From Cymbomonas tetramitiformis (Eukaryota; Chlorophyta; Pyramimonadophyceae; Pyramimonadales; Pyramimonadaceae), in assembly GCA_001247695.2 (NCBI GenBank), contig LGRX02034547.1:1-12891 (forward strand): a stretch of 12,891 bases of DNA, in the 5' to 3' direction. Position 1 is the stretch's first letter. Each line of letters starts with the position of its first letter. Both the position numbers and the translations under genes were made by a program. The notes beneath the pieces are model-generated. The model made no database searches. It was not told the origin of the DNA and worked only from the letters and a program-made list of their open reading frames with translations. Below, in pieces: positions 7,501 through 10,500 of the stretch.

Positions 7501-10500
7501 CTGGCAGAGGTGCATGGGGAGGCCGAGGAGCGAGGTGCCAGGGTGGCTGCCCTAGAGCGGGACCTTACCGCGGCCTACGGGGAGGTCAGACCTCGAACGC
7601 ATCCCACCACATCAGCTGAAGCGCTCTTCTGGAGGGAGCTCGTCCTCCCCAACTATGCGAGCCCACCCCATCGCCTCCCCCCATGCTACCTCATACCTCC
7701 CCCCTCCCGGGTTACTCCCTTCGTGAGCTTGTACCACCCCATCTCCTGTGCGTTGCGAGCCCTTGAGGCGGGAAGATCGGAGGTGCTGGCGTAGCGCCTC
7801 GCACAGGCCGGAGCCCACCGTGGATCCTCTCAGGAGGGGGATCCTCCGGTGAGGAGACGTTTGATGCTCGCAAAGGAGGTTGCAGGGCGCACCATTGTGA
7901 TGCCCGAAGCGTGGAGGTGATGCGGTGGTGTGGGGCATCAGCTGGAGGAGCTGTCGGCGGTGGCAAATGAGCGCGACCGCGCGCGGGGGGCGCTAATAGA
8001 GCTGGAGGCCCAGCTCGCTGATCACAGGGAGCAGGCGCGCCCAGCACCCCCCCCCCACCCCCCGGCCTCGCTGGGGAAGGAGGCACGCTGCCAGCCTGTC
8101 GCGCCTGTCCTTAGGTTTAACGATGATTGCACGTTGAGGGGTTCCTGGGACGGTGAGCGGTGAGGTGAATTGGGAGTACACTCAGGCAGTGGACTCGGCG
8201 GGGTAAAGCTTGAGGGGGAGGGCAGGGGGATGGCCGGGCGGGCACATTGATGAGGGGACAGCCAAGCGGCACATGGGGGGAGTAACTGCGGGGAATGGTC
8301 ATGCTAGGGGCGGGGGAGCGGAGGGGAGGTGAGGGCAGCTGGGCAAGGGCGGAGGGCCAGCCTGTCACGTCTTAGATCAGGGCAGCCGTGAGAAGACTCG
8401 GGTGGATATCCTATCGCGTAGCGAAAAGAAATGGAGAGGGCTAGGCGTGAAATGAACGGCCGAGGGGGGGTGGGGATGAGTTGTCACCCGACTGAAGAAC
8501 ATTGAGGGCGGGAACGCTGCAGGAGGTGCAGCTTGAGAGTCAGAGAGAACTGCTGGCACATGCGGAAGTCAGGCGGGAGGAGGCGGAATACGAGCTCGTG
8601 GCCACCGCGCAGCAGGTCACGGCGCTTGAGACCAAGCTGCGTGACTCGCAGGTCGCTGCCTCCCCCCATCTCCACCTAGGTGGTGTGGCACTGGACAGCG
8701 GTGGTGGGATCCATTTTCAGTGCATCTTGAACACCCCCGCCCTCCTCCGTTTCCGCTGGAGCGGCGCCCTTGTCACTCTTGGGGCCGCCATGCCACCGTC
8801 GGGCATGTTGGGAGAACTCCCCTAGGCTTCACATTCGAAAATATTCCGCCAGCGTGCAAACCTATTGTAGGGTTTACACCTTATGTCTTGAATTTTATTT
8901 CTGTGAAGCTAACGAAGAAAATACTCAGGTATTCCTTTCTAAATTGCTTTGCTTGCCCCTTTTACTCCACAGCGAACGAGTTGTGGAAGTCCAAATCGCG
9001 GGTGAAGGAGTCCAAGTATTCGTTGACGTTCGCAGTCTTCTGCTTTATCACGAATACCAGGTCCTCTACCAATTGTACGTGTTTAGGCGGTTTCTTCCCC
9101 TTTTCCTCTACGAAGCGTGCGATCTCCTCCCCTGTCCGCTGCGACTTTTCAAAATCGGCAAGGAGCGTCGTCGGCTGCATGTCTGTTTCCAACGATTATG
9201 TTATATCAGATGTGAAACAAAAAGGAGGTGAAGACTGGTTCAAGACTAGTTTGTTTCCACTAAAGATTTGCTCAAAAAACGTTTAATATCCGATTTCTTT
9301 CCGCCCCCTTGAGCACAGTAAAGTGCTCAAGCGACGGTCCTTGCCGATTTTGAAAAGTCGCAGCGGACAGGGGAGGAGATCGCACGCTTCGTAGAGGAAA
9401 AGGGGAAGAAACCGCCTAAACACGTACAATTGGTAGAGGACCTGGTATTCGTGATAAAGCAGAAGACTGCGAACGTCAACGAATACTTGGACTCCTTCAC
9501 CCGCGATTTGGACTTCCACAACTCGTTCGCTGTGGAGTAAAAGGGGCAAGCAAAGCAATTTAGAAAGGAATACCTGAGTATTTTCTTCGTTAGCTTCACA
9601 GAAATAAAATTCAAGACATAAGGTGTAAACCCTAAAACAGGTTTGCACGCTGGCGGAATATTTTCGAATGTGAAGCTTAGGGGAGTACAGGCTATCGAGA
9701 CTACCTACTTTAGCTCCTCTCCCGGAGACAAAGAGAGAGCCTCTGCAGCCCTCCTTGCTTTCTTGGGTGGAGGATGTCCCATATATTGGGGAAAGCTTAG
9801 GTGCGGGCCTTGGAGGAAGGCGTGAAATCATGGCCGGGCGGTGATGCCACCCACGGCCTGCTGCCCGAGGCGGCGCGGCCGTGCGGCATGGTGGCATGGA
9901 GACACGGCATGGAGGCCGGCCCTGAGGCATGGCAGATCTCGGTCGCGCAGGAGGAGCTGGCGGCGATGGAGCTCAACTTGATGGAGCGGGAGCGCGAGCT
10001 GGAGGAGGCCATCCCGGCCACCAAGCTGCACCACGTGATGGAGGCCGCCGAGGCGAAGCACAGCGCCGCCGCTCAGGTCACACCAGCTCCCAGCTCCGCC
10101 GCAGGCGCCTCACGCCTGCCGCGCACCGCATCTCTCGAGCCAACATCTGAGAAGCGTCGGGAGTGAGCCGCAGCGGTGGGGAGAGGAGGGCTGCACAGGA
10201 GGCGTCCGTGGTGAAGCAGCGACTTGAGCTGTTGCAGGTGAGCGCAATCGGAGAGGACACTTGCGATGGCAGGGTTGCGAGACCGGCGCGGCAAAGGGAA
10301 GGGATTCGAGCGATGGGTTAGAGTACCGCTTCGGAGGGCGCCTCGGGCATTCCGGGGATACTAGGACTACACGACACCTTGTGGGCGAGCGGTTGCAGAG
10401 GCGGTGCGCCCAATCAGCCAATGGGGCCCAGGACCCTCGCACCGTCAGCGCTCGGAGGCGGCCCTGAGCCAGGTGCGTGAAGGGGGCTGGACGGGGGCTG

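Larger units (their letters stand above)
8816..9686. mobile_element. Fold-back element 2: two 355-bp inverted arms, 161-bp spacer
   Basis: The left arm is 8816-9170 and the right arm 9332-9686. They are gap-free reverse complements with 4 differences (about 98.9% identity). The outer ends read ACTCCCCTARGCTTCACATT and its complement. The spacer 9171-9331 is AT-rich and ends in a perfect 9-bp hairpin touching the right arm. The sequence is unrelated to fold-back 1 and AT-richer than the exons around it. No transposase and no clear target-site duplication are seen. It is probably a non-autonomous fold-back insertion in the F-G intron. Confidence 0.9.
8652..9950 (+). other. Intron between exons F and G, carrying fold-back 2
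   Basis: The first part (8652-8815) is unique and includes CTCCACCTAG|GTGG, a back-to-back acceptor and donor. Fold-back 2 occupies 8816-9686. The remaining 9687-9950 is unique. No other gene is supported. Confidence 0.65.

Noticed and set aside
8672..8700. Possible recursive splice site CTCCACCTAG|GTGG in the F-G intron
   Set aside because: The string fits, but similar AG|GT pairs are common by chance in this GC-rich sequence and nothing else supports it.
9283..9930. 215-codon minus-strand open frame and 153/188-codon plus-strand frames over fold-back 2
   Set aside because: They are antisense to the outward frames of the arms and repeat the same sequence in mirror image. Openness on both strands makes each a weak gene candidate.
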